A stretch of 12,425 nucleotides of DNA from Phycisphaeraceae bacterium (GTDB lineage Bacteria > Planctomycetota > Phycisphaerae > Phycisphaerales > Phycisphaeraceae): assembly GCA_029260695.1 (NCBI GenBank), contig JAJDCT010000016.1:1-12425 (forward strand), in the 5' to 3' direction. Position numbers and translations under genes: made by a program. The notes under the pieces are model-generated. The model was not told the DNA's origin. It ran no database searches and saw only the letters and a list, made by a program, of their open reading frames with translations. Below, in pieces: positions 1 through 6,974 of this stretch. Numbering within the stretch: the stretch's first letter is position 1; each line of letters opens with the position of its first letter.

Positions 1-471
1 GATACTTACACCCGGGCCGATGAACGCATCGGCGCAGACCCAGACGCCATTGCCGATCGTGATCGTCGACCGTTCCAGTGGCAGGTCTGGCTTGGTGTAG
101 TCGTGTGTGCCGGCACAGAGGTGGACGTTCTGCGAGACGACGGAGTGTTCGCCGACGGTGACCTGCCCGAGGTTGTAGACGGTTACGCCGTCGCCGAGGA
201 TGGCGTAGTCGGCGAGCGTCAACAGCCAGGGGTGTACGATGCGTGTGGTGGGGCGGATACCGCTGAGCTTGCCGATTTTTGCGCCGAACAGCCGAAGCCA
301 GAACCGCCGCCACGCCATGGCGCGCCCTGGGCTGGTGCGGATCAGAATCGTCTGCACGATATTCCACCCCAGCCTGCGCGCGTAGTCGCGCAAGGGGTAA
401 GGGTACCCCGCGACTTGATCCAGGCGCTGGTACACGCCGGCATGCTTGTTGTCGGGTTGGTTGTCGGTCAT
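1..471 (-). CDS. WcaF-like LbH acetyltransferase, partial (C-terminus beyond window edge)
   Basis: This reading frame runs off the left edge; 157 residues are visible from ATG at 471. It belongs to the left-handed beta-helix (hexapeptide) acyltransferases of the WcaF type, which in known members transfer acetyl from acetyl-CoA to a sugar of an exopolysaccharide unit in the cytoplasm. Visible evidence: an N-terminal helical part (about 1-65), the RLFGAKIG entry to the helix, IVHPW (78-82), imperfect hexapeptide repeats, and HLCAGTHDY (117-125), whose H123 matches the family's catalytic histidine. FIGPGVSI is the last visible stretch. The frame has no stop in the window, and the missing part should be the last coils and a GNPAK-type tail. 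The start overlaps the stop of the upstream glycosyltransferase by one base (TGATG, 469-473), so translation is probably coupled. The sugar acceptor cannot be read from the sequence. Confidence 0.88.
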   Translation of the reverse strand, partial: MTDNQPDNKHAGVYQRLDQVAGYPYPLRDYARRLGWNIVQTILIRTSPGRAMAWRRFWLRLFGAKIGKLSGIRPTTRIVHPWLLTLADYAILGDGVTVYNLGQVTVGEHSVVSQNVHLCAGTHDYTKPDLPLERSTITIGNGVWVCADAFIGPGVSI

Positions 472-1769
472 CACTGGCTTCCCTGCGCCCGCGCGGGTTC
501 GTTTTGCGTCGATGGGTCGGCGTCCTGGTGGTTTTCATCGGCCAGATCGTGCTTCTTGCCCGAAACACACTCGGTCAACAACCGTTCCCATGCGGCGCAG
601 GCGTGCCGGCGGTCGTAGGTCTTCGCCATCGCTTCTCGTGCCGCTTCGCCCATACGTCGGCAGGCCTCGGGGTCGTCTGCGAGTGAGGCGATGGTGTCGG
701 CCAACCCGCCCACATCACCGACCGCGACGGCCCGGCCGGCACCGGTCTCGTTCAGCACCCTGGCGACCTCGGCCTCTTCACGCCCGACAAACACCGACGC
801 ACGCCCCGATGCCATGATCCCGTAAAGCTTCGATGGCACCAGGAGCCCGGTCATCTTCTCCGCCTGACTGATAAGATGCAGGTCAGCCACACTTAGCGAA
901 GTACGGATCGCCTCGCGCGGCTGGTAGGGCTTGAAGATCGCGTGGGTCAGGCTGTGTTCTTCGCAGTAGGCTTGAAGCTGTGTCATCAGCTTACCGCCTC
1001 CGACGAAGACGAAGCGGATGTCGTCACGGGTCTTGAGCTGTTCCATCGCGCCGCGGAGCGTGTCGATGTCGTGGGCGAGCCCCAGGTTCCCCGAGTACAT
1101 CACGACCAGTTTATTTTCCAGGCCCCACGCCTTACGCAGCGGGTTCTCATCGCGAGGCAGCGGCTCGAGTTCGTCGATGTCGGCCCACGGGGGGATCAAC
1201 GAGATCTTCTCCGGCGGGACGCCTTTTTCGATCAACCGGTCACGCATGCAACGCCCCAGCACCACCGAGCGGTCACTGTGGTTAAAGCAGAACATGTGGA
1301 CCCGTTCCAGTAAATGAGCGCCCAACCCGTTGGCCTTCATGAGTCCAAAAGCGATCGGCACGTCCGGGTACAGGTCCATCACCCAGTAGACGCTTTTGCA
1401 CCGCTTCTCCGCCTTGAGCATCCACCCGACCAGCGCGATGAATGGCGGCGTGCTGAACGGGACGATGACGTCCGGCTTTTTGATTGTGACCACCTTGCTC
1501 AAGGCCAGCATGTAGAACAGGGCGAAGTCGATCAGCCGTGCGATGATCGACGCCTTGCCGAAGATGCTTTTGCCGACCCGGTGGACCTCGATGCCGTCGA
1601 CGGTCTCGCGCTTGGGTAGCGCCGCGCCTTTTGAGCCGTAGATCGAACGGGACGCGACCACAGCGACTTCGTGGCCCTGCGCGACAAGGTACTTAGCCAG
1701 GTCGTGGGCGTGCTGGGCGGTCGCGGCATGGTCCGGATAAAAGGCCTGATTTAGAAGGATGATACGCAT
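471..1769 (-). CDS. GT4 glycosyltransferase, WbuB/WcaI-like
   Basis: A 432-residue GT-B fold glycosyltransferase of family GT4, expected to move a sugar from a nucleotide donor to a lipid-linked glycan at the inner face of the membrane. The N-terminal half starts MRIILLNQAFYPD and keeps HDLAKYLVAQGHEV (22-35). A WVMDLYPDVP stretch (129-138) and VPSKLYGIMASGRA (311-324) are typical of the WbuB/WcaI branch. YSGNLGLAHD (225-234) opens the donor-binding half. The last 30 residues are hydrophilic and look disordered. The ATG at 1769 has a GGGAG at 1774-1778, four bases upstream, one of the better ribosome binding sites in the window. The stop overlaps the start of the acetyltransferase at 471. Divergent from the GT2 fusion gene at 2013. 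Family is clear; donor and linkage are unknown. Confidence 0.92.
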   Translation of the reverse strand: MRIILLNQAFYPDHAATAQHAHDLAKYLVAQGHEVAVVASRSIYGSKGAALPKRETVDGIEVHRVGKSIFGKASIIARLIDFALFYMLALSKVVTIKKPDVIVPFSTPPFIALVGWMLKAEKRCKSVYWVMDLYPDVPIAFGLMKANGLGAHLLERVHMFCFNHSDRSVVLGRCMRDRLIEKGVPPEKISLIPPWADIDELEPLPRDENPLRKAWGLENKLVVMYSGNLGLAHDIDTLRGAMEQLKTRDDIRFVFVGGGKLMTQLQAYCEEHSLTHAIFKPYQPREAIRTSLSVADLHLISQAEKMTGLLVPSKLYGIMASGRASVFVGREEAEVARVLNETGAGRAVAVGDVGGLADTIASLADDPEACRRMGEAAREAMAKTYDRRHACAAWERLLTECVSGKKHDLADENHQDADPSTQNEPARAQGSQ

Positions 1770-1866
1770 CGGGCTCCCGTGCCTGTGGTCACTGGCTCAC
1801 CATACATCGGCGAGCCGCGCCGCGTGGCTGAGCGGAATCAAGCCCAAGGCCTTTTGGCTCCCAGCA

Positions 1867-1887
1867 CCCTGCCCTCGGGGCTTAGGG
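1867..1887. repeat. Inverted repeat, stem-loop with 2-base bulge
   Basis: CCCT-GCCC at 1867-1874 pairs with GGGC (1878-1881) and AGGG (1884-1887), leaving loop TCG and bulge TT. It lies in the 243-base divergent region, upstream of the putative plus-strand promoter. On the minus strand it would fall in the untranslated leader of the GT4 gene starting at 1769. No T-run follows, so it is not a standard terminator. Function unknown. Confidence 0.4.
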
Positions 1888-1897
1888 TCATACGACC

Positions 1898-1917
1898 GCG
1901 ATCCGCCCCAAGATCGC
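1898..1917. repeat. Perfect 6-bp inverted repeat
   Basis: GCGATC (1898-1903) and GATCGC (1912-1917) flank an 8-base loop. It sits 10 bases from the preceding stem-loop, so the two form a pair within the divergent promoter region. It could be an operator or a structured leader for the minus-strand gene. At this GC content a 6-bp repeat can arise by chance. Confidence 0.35.
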
Positions 1918-1930
1918 CCGTCACGATGGC

Positions 1931-1959
1931 TTGTGGTCCAACCGATATACTAGGATAGC
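1931..1959 (+). promoter_or_regulatory. Putative promoter of the GT2-fusion unit
   Basis: TTGTGG (1931-1936), 14 bases, then TAGGATA (1951-1957). Read as a sigma-70-type promoter this gives TTGTGG, a 17-base spacer and a weak -10 GATAGC (1954-1959). The same TTG-N17-TAGGATA geometry occurs at 8911-8937 upstream of another glycosyltransferase gene. The ATG at 2013 is 53 bases after the -10. The -10 match to TATAAT is poor; the shared spacing is the main support. Confidence 0.35.
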
Positions 1960-2012
1960 GTGGTAAGCTTGGATGTTCACCGCGGTTACTGGACACTGGC
2001 CCCAGGCGATGG

Positions 2013-3506
2013 ATGCCCATGATCGACGTCATCATTATCACACATAACGAGGCAATCAACCTGCCTCATTGTCTACAGGCCCTGCAAGGCTGGACCCACA
2101 AGGTCTTCGTGATCGACTCGGGTTCGACGGATGGGACGCCGGACATCGCCCGGTCCTTCGGGGCCGAGGTGGTCCATCACGACTGGCCTGGGTACGCCGA
2201 GCAGAAGAATTGGGCGATGGAGAACATGCCGTTTCAGTCGCCCTGGCTGCTGATCGTGGATGCCGACGAGGTGATCACGCCCAAGCTCCGCGACCAGTTA
2301 GTTGAGTTGGCCGATAAGCCGGTCGATTCCGTCCCCGAGAACGGGTTCTTCATCAACCGCCTGACCTATTTCCTGGATCGGCCGATCCGTCACTGCGGGT
2401 ACTACCCCAGTTGGAACATGCGTTTCTTCAAGCGCAACAAGGGGCGTTACGAGGACCGCTTGGTCCACGAACACATTATCATCGATGACCCGATCGGCAA
2501 GATCAAAGACCCGATGCTCCACGAGGACCGTCGCGGGCTCGAGCATTACTTCGCTAAGCACAACCGCTACTCGACGCTTGAAGCCAGGCAGCTCTTCATC
2601 GATATCACCCAGCCCGATGGGAAGAAAGAGTCGGCGAACGTCACGGCCGAGACACATCGCAGGCGCTGGCTGAAGCGTAATGTCACGCAGTTTGTCCCGC
2701 TGCCTTCGTTGTGGCGTTTCCTTTATATGTATGTGATCAAGTTCGGCGTTCTGGATGGATCGGCGGGGTTCGAGTTCTGCAGGTTCATCGCGACCTACGA
2801 TTCGATGGTCGCGCTTAAGCTCCGTGAGATGTTGCGTCAGCGCAAGCGTGGCGAACGCCGGACGACGGACGTCCAGGCTGCCCCGTTGTCGGCGCTGTCC
2901 AAGGCAGAGGGCACCGAATCATCCGGGATCGAACGGGCCGCGGTGGTGCCCAAGCCGCAGGTCGGCGTGATGCAACTGCACCCCGAGGCGAGCCCCTGGA
3001 GCTTCCGCGAGAAGCTGGGCCGGGCCGTCTGGATGCTCATCGGCAAACCCGTATTCCGTATCAGTTTCCACAACTGGTATGGCTTCCGGTCCCGGCTGCT
3101 GCGGATGTTCGGGGCCCGGATCGGTACCGGCGTCGCCATCCGCCCGACCGTCAACATCGAGGTCCCCTGGATGGTCGAGATCGACGACGACGCCACCATC
3201 GGTGACTACGCCATTATCTACAGCCTCGGTATGGTCACCATCGGCAAGCGGTCGATCATCAGCCAGTACTCCCACCTCTGCGCCGGCACTCACGATTATG
3301 CCGACCATGCCTTTAAGCTTATCCGTGCCCCGGTATCGGTTGGCAGTGACGTATGGATCGGGACCGACGCGTTCATCGGCCCGGGTGTCGAAGTCGGCGA
3401 TCTCACCGTGGTGGGTGCCCGTTCGAGTGTCTACAAAGACCTCCCCGCGAGGATGGTGTGCGTTGGCAACCCGGCGAAGGTCATCAAGGAACGGAACCTG
3501 AAATGA
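2013..3506 (+). CDS. Fused GT2 glycosyltransferase - WcaF-like acetyltransferase
   Basis: One 497-residue frame holds two enzymes. Residues 1-275 are a GT2 (GT-A) transferase of the WaaE/KdtX type: IIITHNE (7-13), DSGSTDGT (35-42), the metal-binding DAD (83-85), and YYPSWNMRFFKR with RLVHEH (130-154), which are typical of that branch. Residues 277-320 form a low-complexity hydrophilic linker. Residues 325-497 are a complete LbH acetyltransferase: RMFGARIG, hexapeptide coils, AGTHDY with probable catalytic H427, FIGPGVEVGD and the terminal GNPAKVIKER. In known relatives these are separate proteins, one adding a sugar and the other acetylating one; the fusion suggests sequential action on the same intermediate. 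ATG 2013 is used, but ATG 2019 (MIDVIIIT) is equally plausible; neither has a strong ribosome binding site. The stop overlaps the next start as ATGA (3503-3506). Confidence 0.93.
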   Translation: MPMIDVIIITHNEAINLPHCLQALQGWTHKVFVIDSGSTDGTPDIARSFGAEVVHHDWPGYAEQKNWAMENMPFQSPWLLIVDADEVITPKLRDQLVELADKPVDSVPENGFFINRLTYFLDRPIRHCGYYPSWNMRFFKRNKGRYEDRLVHEHIIIDDPIGKIKDPMLHEDRRGLEHYFAKHNRYSTLEARQLFIDITQPDGKKESANVTAETHRRRWLKRNVTQFVPLPSLWRFLYMYVIKFGVLDGSAGFEFCRFIATYDSMVALKLREMLRQRKRGERRTTDVQAAPLSALSKAEGTESSGIERAAVVPKPQVGVMQLHPEASPWSFREKLGRAVWMLIGKPVFRISFHNWYGFRSRLLRMFGARIGTGVAIRPTVNIEVPWMVEIDDDATIGDYAIIYSLGMVTIGKRSIISQYSHLCAGTHDYADHAFKLIRAPVSVGSDVWIGTDAFIGPGVEVGDLTVVGARSSVYKDLPARMVCVGNPAKVIKERNLK

Positions 3507-4117
3507 CCCCCGTCGGCCCAAACCAGCCCGCGGGCGAGCCGATCACGACGGTCGTGCCGGAACCCCGCCGTCGCGTGTTCCGCCGCCTGACGTTCGGCGG
3601 GAGGCTTGCGGCGTTCGCTTGGCGCTGGGTTCAGAGGTTCTTGTTTTTCCTGAGCCCCGAGCCCGCCAATGCCTGGCGCAGGCTTCTGCTGAGGTGCTTC
3701 GGAGCCCGCGTGGATGGCAGCGCAAAGATCAATCCATCCGTCAGGATTATCCACCCGTGGAACCTGACCCTGGGCCCGGGGTCCGTGGTCTGCCACAACG
3801 TCGTGCTGGATTGCCAGGCGCCGATCACCATCGGGGCTGGATCGCGGATAAGCCAGTTCTCACACTTATGTACCGCGACCCATACCTATGAACGCAGCGA
3901 CATGCCGATCATTGGGCTGCCGATCAAGATCGGTGATCGTTGCTGGTTGGCGGCGGATGTGTATGTGGGTTGCGGTGTTCAGATCGGGGACGGCGTGGTG
4001 GTGGGGGCCCGCGCCAGTGTGTTCCGTGACGTCAAGCAAGACACGGTTGTGGTCGGCAGCCCGGCGGAAGTCAAACATATCCGGGGCCCGTCCCGCGACG
4101 ACGGAATACCAACATAG
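3503..4117 (+). CDS. WcaF-like LbH acetyltransferase
   Basis: A 204-residue member of the hexapeptide acyltransferases, probably O-acetylating a sugar of the glycan. After a proline/arginine-rich N-terminus (1-35) comes a helical segment, then LLLRCFGARV, IIHPWNLTLG (82-91), beta-helix coils, HLCTATHTYE (121-130) with probable catalytic H127, WLAADVYVGCGVQIGDG, and VVVGSPAEVKHI near the end. The frame stays open back to 3353, but that extension overlaps conserved coding of the upstream gene; ATG 3503 gives the ATGA overlap and a normal family length. An AAGGA lies at 3486-3490, rather far upstream, so re-initiation after the fused gene is likely. It differs from the other two acetyltransferases in reading TATHTYE where they have AGTHDY, so its acceptor may differ. 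Confidence 0.92.
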   Translation: MTPVGPNQPAGEPITTVVPEPRRRVFRRLTFGGRLAAFAWRWVQRFLFFLSPEPANAWRRLLLRCFGARVDGSAKINPSVRIIHPWNLTLGPGSVVCHNVVLDCQAPITIGAGSRISQFSHLCTATHTYERSDMPIIGLPIKIGDRCWLAADVYVGCGVQIGDGVVVGARASVFRDVKQDTVVVGSPAEVKHIRGPSRDDGIPT

Positions 4118-4134
4118 GGGTCGAACCACGACCC
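4118..4134. terminator. Stem-loop between convergent genes, possible weak terminator
   Basis: GGGTCG (4118-4123) and CGACCC (4129-4134) form a perfect 6-bp stem with a 5-base loop. It starts directly after the stop codon of the acetyltransferase. A second weak stem, CCACC/GGTGG (4149-4153 and 4164-4168), follows, all within the 56 bases between the two convergent genes. There is no T-run on either side, so intrinsic termination is uncertain. Confidence 0.35.
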
Positions 4135-4173
4135 GGTATATGGCCTACCCACCAAGCGATTACGGTGGCGCGT

Positions 4174-5358
4174 TTATCCCGCAGCGCGATCTACACCTGC
4201 TCCAACCGCCTTTTGGTATGCCTCGAGGGTCTGCTCCGCGATCTTAGGCCAGGTATAACGCTGATGGATAAGTTCCACAGCGTTTTCGCTCATCTGCTGA
4301 CGCTTGGACTCATCACCGAGTAGGTCTAATAACGATTGGGCGATCCGGTCGATTTCCAGGGGGACCACATGGCCGGCATGGGCCTGGGCGACCTCGGGGA
4401 AGTGGCAGGCTGTCGAGATCACCACCGGCGTGCCACACGCAAGCGACTCGGTGATCGCGATACTGAATCCCTCCTGTCGGCTGGGCAGGCAGAAGCAGGC
4501 CGCATCGACCAGCGCTTCGTACTTCAGTGGCCCGTAGATCGGTCCCACCACATGGACGCGCCCGGCCAAGCCGGCTTCATTCACCTGTTTTTCAAAGTCG
4601 TTTAGCGCTCCACCGTCTGGCCCAGCGACGACCAGGCGGACCCGGTCGTGCTCAGCCGCGACCTTGGCAAACGCCCCGGCCAAATAGTCCAGGCCTTTCT
4701 TGAAGTGCAGCCGACTAAGAAAAAGAATGTACGGATCATCCCCCAACTCCGCCCGCCCGGCACGGAATCCGCCCGGTGTCGGCAGCGGTTCGATCTCCTC
4801 AAGAAACACACCGTTGGGGACGATCTTCATCGGAGTCGCGATGCCCAGCTCCCGGATCGGTGGCATCTCGTCTTCGTTGAGCACATGCAGGTACGCGGCG
4901 CGGTCGAGCATCCTTTTGTATGCCAGCGCCATCGCGATCCGCTTCTTGGTTTTCTTCTGCGCCATGCTCCAGCGGTCGAGCATCCCGTGGGGCATGACGA
5001 CGTAGGGCGTCTTGTTTTTTTCTGCAATCGTGGCGGCGACGCGGAGCATCGTTTCCCACACGCCATGGAGTTGAACGATCTCTCGATCGGCCAGCAGAGG
5101 CGCCAGTTTCTGCGCCAAGCCCAACCCAAGCGCTGTTTCGAGTCGGCCCCCGACTGCCAGCCAATGGATCTTAACTTTTTCGATGTACGGCAGCCCCGCG
5201 ATCGTCTTGTCGATGCTCGGCCTAGCCGCGGGGGAGTCGTAACTGATGATCGAAACGTCGTGCCCGAGATTGGCCTGGGCCGCCGCCAGGCGCAAGACAA
5301 CCATAGGCGGCCCACCCGCCGCGGGGTCAAGACTCGTGATCAGGTGGGTGATCCGCAT
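4174..5358 (-). CDS. GT4 glycosyltransferase
   Basis: A 394-residue GT-B glycosyltransferase of family GT4, presumably extending the lipid-linked repeat unit in the cytoplasm. The N-terminal domain opens MRITHLITSLDPAAGGPP, a glycine-rich acceptor-side loop. VVMPHGMLDRWSM (120-132) and PNGVF (181-185) follow. The donor domain holds ILFLSRLHFKKGLDYL (211-226) and the EX7E motif E296...E304 in RQEGFSIAITESLACGTPVV. These residues bind the nucleotide-sugar in studied GT4 enzymes, and all are present. The ATG at 5358 has no clear ribosome binding site; the upstream stretch is AT-richer and contains several inverted repeats. It converges with the acetyltransferase ending at 4117. It is only distantly like the GT4 at 471-1769, so the two should transfer different sugars. 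Confidence 0.93.
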   Translation of the reverse strand: MRITHLITSLDPAAGGPPMVVLRLAAAQANLGHDVSIISYDSPAARPSIDKTIAGLPYIEKVKIHWLAVGGRLETALGLGLAQKLAPLLADREIVQLHGVWETMLRVAATIAEKNKTPYVVMPHGMLDRWSMAQKKTKKRIAMALAYKRMLDRAAYLHVLNEDEMPPIRELGIATPMKIVPNGVFLEEIEPLPTPGGFRAGRAELGDDPYILFLSRLHFKKGLDYLAGAFAKVAAEHDRVRLVVAGPDGGALNDFEKQVNEAGLAGRVHVVGPIYGPLKYEALVDAACFCLPSRQEGFSIAITESLACGTPVVISTACHFPEVAQAHAGHVVPLEIDRIAQSLLDLLGDESKRQQMSENAVELIHQRYTWPKIAEQTLEAYQKAVGAGVDRAAG

Positions 5359-5470
5359 CCGGCAATCACTCTATGTTAGTTGTGACCTAACGCCAAGTCT
5401 TCATCCGGTGGCAGGTGCTATCAAGGGCGGCCTAATCCACCGGTGGTACTTTAAATAATGACATGTGTGA

Positions 5471-5525
5471 GTTCACGATACAAGGCCGAATGGCCGAGCG
5501 AGCGTAAAGGCCTTCCTAAGTGAAC
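5471..5525. repeat. Nested inverted repeat with symmetric internal loop
   Basis: GTTCAC (5471-5476) pairs with GTGAAC (5520-5525), and inside it AAGGCC (5482-5487) pairs with GGCCTT (5509-5514). The two stems are separated by 5 bases on each side, making a symmetric internal loop; the terminal loop is 21 bases. Two matched 6-bp arms in register are unlikely by chance alone. It could be an RNA structure (3' end of the GDPD message or leader of the GT4 gene) or a binding site for a dimeric regulator. Confidence 0.5.
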
Positions 5526-5528
5526 CCG

Positions 5529-5543
5529 CCACGCCCAGCGTGG
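5529..5543. repeat. Perfect stem-loop CCACGC-CCA-GCGTGG
   Basis: A 6-bp perfect stem with a 3-base loop, extendable to 8 pairs in RNA with one G-U. It sits 3 bases from the nested inverted repeat. On the minus strand it comes first after the GDPD-like gene, so it may help end or protect that message. No T-run follows. Confidence 0.4.
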
Positions 5544-5646
5544 TGCTGTGGTATCGACGAAAAATGGCGGGGTAAAAATTCACCCGGCTGTCCTTTTTGT
5601 ATGGCCAACCAAGTGTCGGGAAACTGGGGTAACTAGAGCTCACGGT

Positions 5647-6825
5647 CTAACGGGGAAATCTGTTGCAAGATCGTCGTTTTGTCCTTCCCGTCAGGCATCC
5701 GATAGCGCCCGTAAGAAGCCATGTCAAAGAGGCCGGTTCGGGGATAGACGCCACCTGGGCCAACAAGGTGGAAACGGGGGGGGGTGGTGTGCCAACATTC
5801 CAGACCCCCAGGACCTGATTGAGGTCTTCCAGGCCAACGAACCCATCACCGGAAGGGTCGCCGAGAAGCCGGTTGCCTGCGGGGACCGCCTGATTCCAGT
5901 TCCCGAGGATCAGGTTGAGATCTTCCAGACCGACGAAACCGTCTGAATTAAGATCGCCGGCGAGCAGGTTCAAACCCGTCAGTTCGGAGACATCATAGGT
6001 GACCACGCCGAAGACCCCCGCGTCGATCATCGGGGCCATATTGCTGGCGAAATGCGTGCCCCAGACGACGACGTTCAACCCGCGTGACGCGGCGACGTCT
6101 ACGAACTCCTTGGTCACGCCCGACAGCCCCCACAACTCAACACCGGCGTATCCACGATTGACGTAGGTGTCGAAAAAGCTCGGGTCTGGATTCGCCGGCG
6201 GGCTCACGCCGTCGCGCTCTTCACGGTGATCCCACTTCCAATAGATCGGCGCATCGGGGAAGTCCTGGCGAATTGAATCTCTCGATTGATCGGTCAGCAC
6301 GTTGAAGATGACTTGGTCCTGGCTCATCCCCGCGTTGGCCAAAGCCAGCGCGGTTTCGGCTCCCATGTCCGGCCATTTGATGTCCAACCACAGGCGCCTA
6401 TTGAATTGTTGGGCGACCGCCGCGGCCTCTCCCAGGGTCGGGACCTGTAGGCCCGCGAAGACCGGATCGTGGAACGACCCGACGTCGACCGTCTTTATTT
6501 GCTCCAGGGTCAGGCCCCTTACAGCAACCGGCCCCGCGTCGCTGGTCCTTTCCATGGTGTGGTCGTGGAACACCACCACCTGGTCGTCGGCGGTTAAGCG
6601 GATATCGATTTCGATCATATCCGCGCCGTGTTGGAACGCCCATTCGAATGCGGGGATGGTGTTTTCAGGGAACCCGCCATTAGGCGCTGGGCTTGGCTGT
6701 GCGTGTCCAAACCCTGTGCCGCGCTGCCCGATATTGAGCACGCCCGCGGACAGCGGAGTCACGGCCAAAGCCCCGACACCCAACGCGCTCAAAACAGCTA
6801 AAACCCGGTAGATTCTTTCTCCCAT
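5647..6825 (-). CDS. Secreted GDPD-like phosphodiesterase with dockerin-type repeats and PEP-CTERM tail
   Basis: A 392-residue exported protein. ATG 6825 gives a clean signal peptide (1-27, hydrophobic [15 protein letters not shown], likely cut after PLSA); a GTG at 6849 would add eight residues in front and is less likely. Residues 30-285 resemble the glycerophosphodiester phosphodiesterase TIM barrel: [13 protein letters not shown] (52-64), metal-ligand pair E72/D74 in [17 protein letters not shown] with H87, and WLDIK (146-150). The usual first catalytic histidine of HRG is Q34 here (GQRGTG), so activity is uncertain. Two dockerin-like Ca-binding loops follow (290-311 and 322-343, each GD..[11 protein letters not shown]). 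The tail has PEP (362-364), a hydrophobic stretch and TKRR: a PEP-CTERM sorting signal normally processed by an exosortase, which is not seen here. It starts 149 bases after the methyltransferase stop, so it probably has its own promoter. Confidence 0.88.
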   Translation of the reverse strand: MGERIYRVLAVLSALGVGALAVTPLSAGVLNIGQRGTGFGHAQPSPAPNGGFPENTIPAFEWAFQHGADMIEIDIRLTADDQVVVFHDHTMERTSDAGPVAVRGLTLEQIKTVDVGSFHDPVFAGLQVPTLGEAAAVAQQFNRRLWLDIKWPDMGAETALALANAGMSQDQVIFNVLTDQSRDSIRQDFPDAPIYWKWDHREERDGVSPPANPDPSFFDTYVNRGYAGVELWGLSGVTKEFVDVAASRGLNVVVWGTHFASNMAPMIDAGVFGVVTYDVSELTGLNLLAGDLNSDGFVGLEDLNLILGNWNQAVPAGNRLLGDPSGDGFVGLEDLNQVLGVWNVGTPPPPVSTLLAQVASIPEPASLTWLLTGAIGCLTGRTKRRSCNRFPR

Positions 6826-6929
6826 AGTGTTCTTAACGTACCAACCCACGTTCCATGAAGCAACACTAATATTTGACGGCGTACAACTTTTTTTTGCTTA
6901 CCCTTATCCGATGTCGCCACATTAACTTA

Positions 6930-6952
6930 CGACACAGACCGGTTGCCTGTCG
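6930..6952. repeat. Short inverted repeat downstream of the methyltransferase
   Basis: CGACA (6930-6934) and TGTCG (6948-6952) flank a 13-base loop containing the palindrome ACCGGT. On the minus strand it lies 22 bases past the methyltransferase stop. It might be a weak terminator, but no T-run follows in that direction. Confidence 0.25.
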
Positions 6953-6974
6953 AGGGGGTTTAGATATTTCAGAA

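Larger units (their letters stand above)
5359..5646. other. Intergenic region without genes, rich in inverted repeats
   Basis: 288 bases between the stop of the secreted GDPD-like gene and the start of the GT4 gene, both read on the minus strand. No credible reading frame is seen. It contains four inverted repeats: GTTAG/CTAAC (5375-5379 and 5387-5391), the 10-base palindrome CCACCGGTGG (5437-5446), a nested pair at 5471-5525, and CCACGC/GCGTGG (5529-5543). It should hold the 3' end of the upstream message and the promoter of the GT4 gene; no convincing -35/-10 pair was found. Confidence 0.5.

Noticed and set aside
3353..3502. 50-residue N-terminal extension of the second plus-strand acetyltransferase
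   Set aside because: It overlaps the conserved C-terminal coils of the upstream acetyltransferase in another frame and does not resemble the family; ATG 3503 gives an ATGA overlap and normal length.
2919..3521. 200-codon frame on the minus strand opposite the acetyltransferase domain
   Set aside because: It is a mirror of GC-rich coding sequence: low complexity, Asp/Gly/His-rich, no recognisable domain, and it lies fully opposite a well-supported gene.
4648..5379. 243-codon plus-strand frame opposite the GT4 gene
   Set aside because: It is antisense to a complete GT4 enzyme with all motifs; the translation shows no domain and is Arg/His/Pro-rich, as expected from a shadow frame.
5437..5446. 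Palindrome CCACCGGTGG as a stand-alone regulator site
   Set aside because: A single 10-base palindrome in GC-rich DNA is weak evidence; it is noted only as part of the inverted-repeat cluster.
6837..6853. Sigma-54-like element (TGGAACG-N4-TTGG) on the minus strand before the PEP-CTERM gene
   Set aside because: The nearly invariant GC of the -12 element is GG here, and the element lies only about 12 bases before the ATG, leaving no room for a leader.
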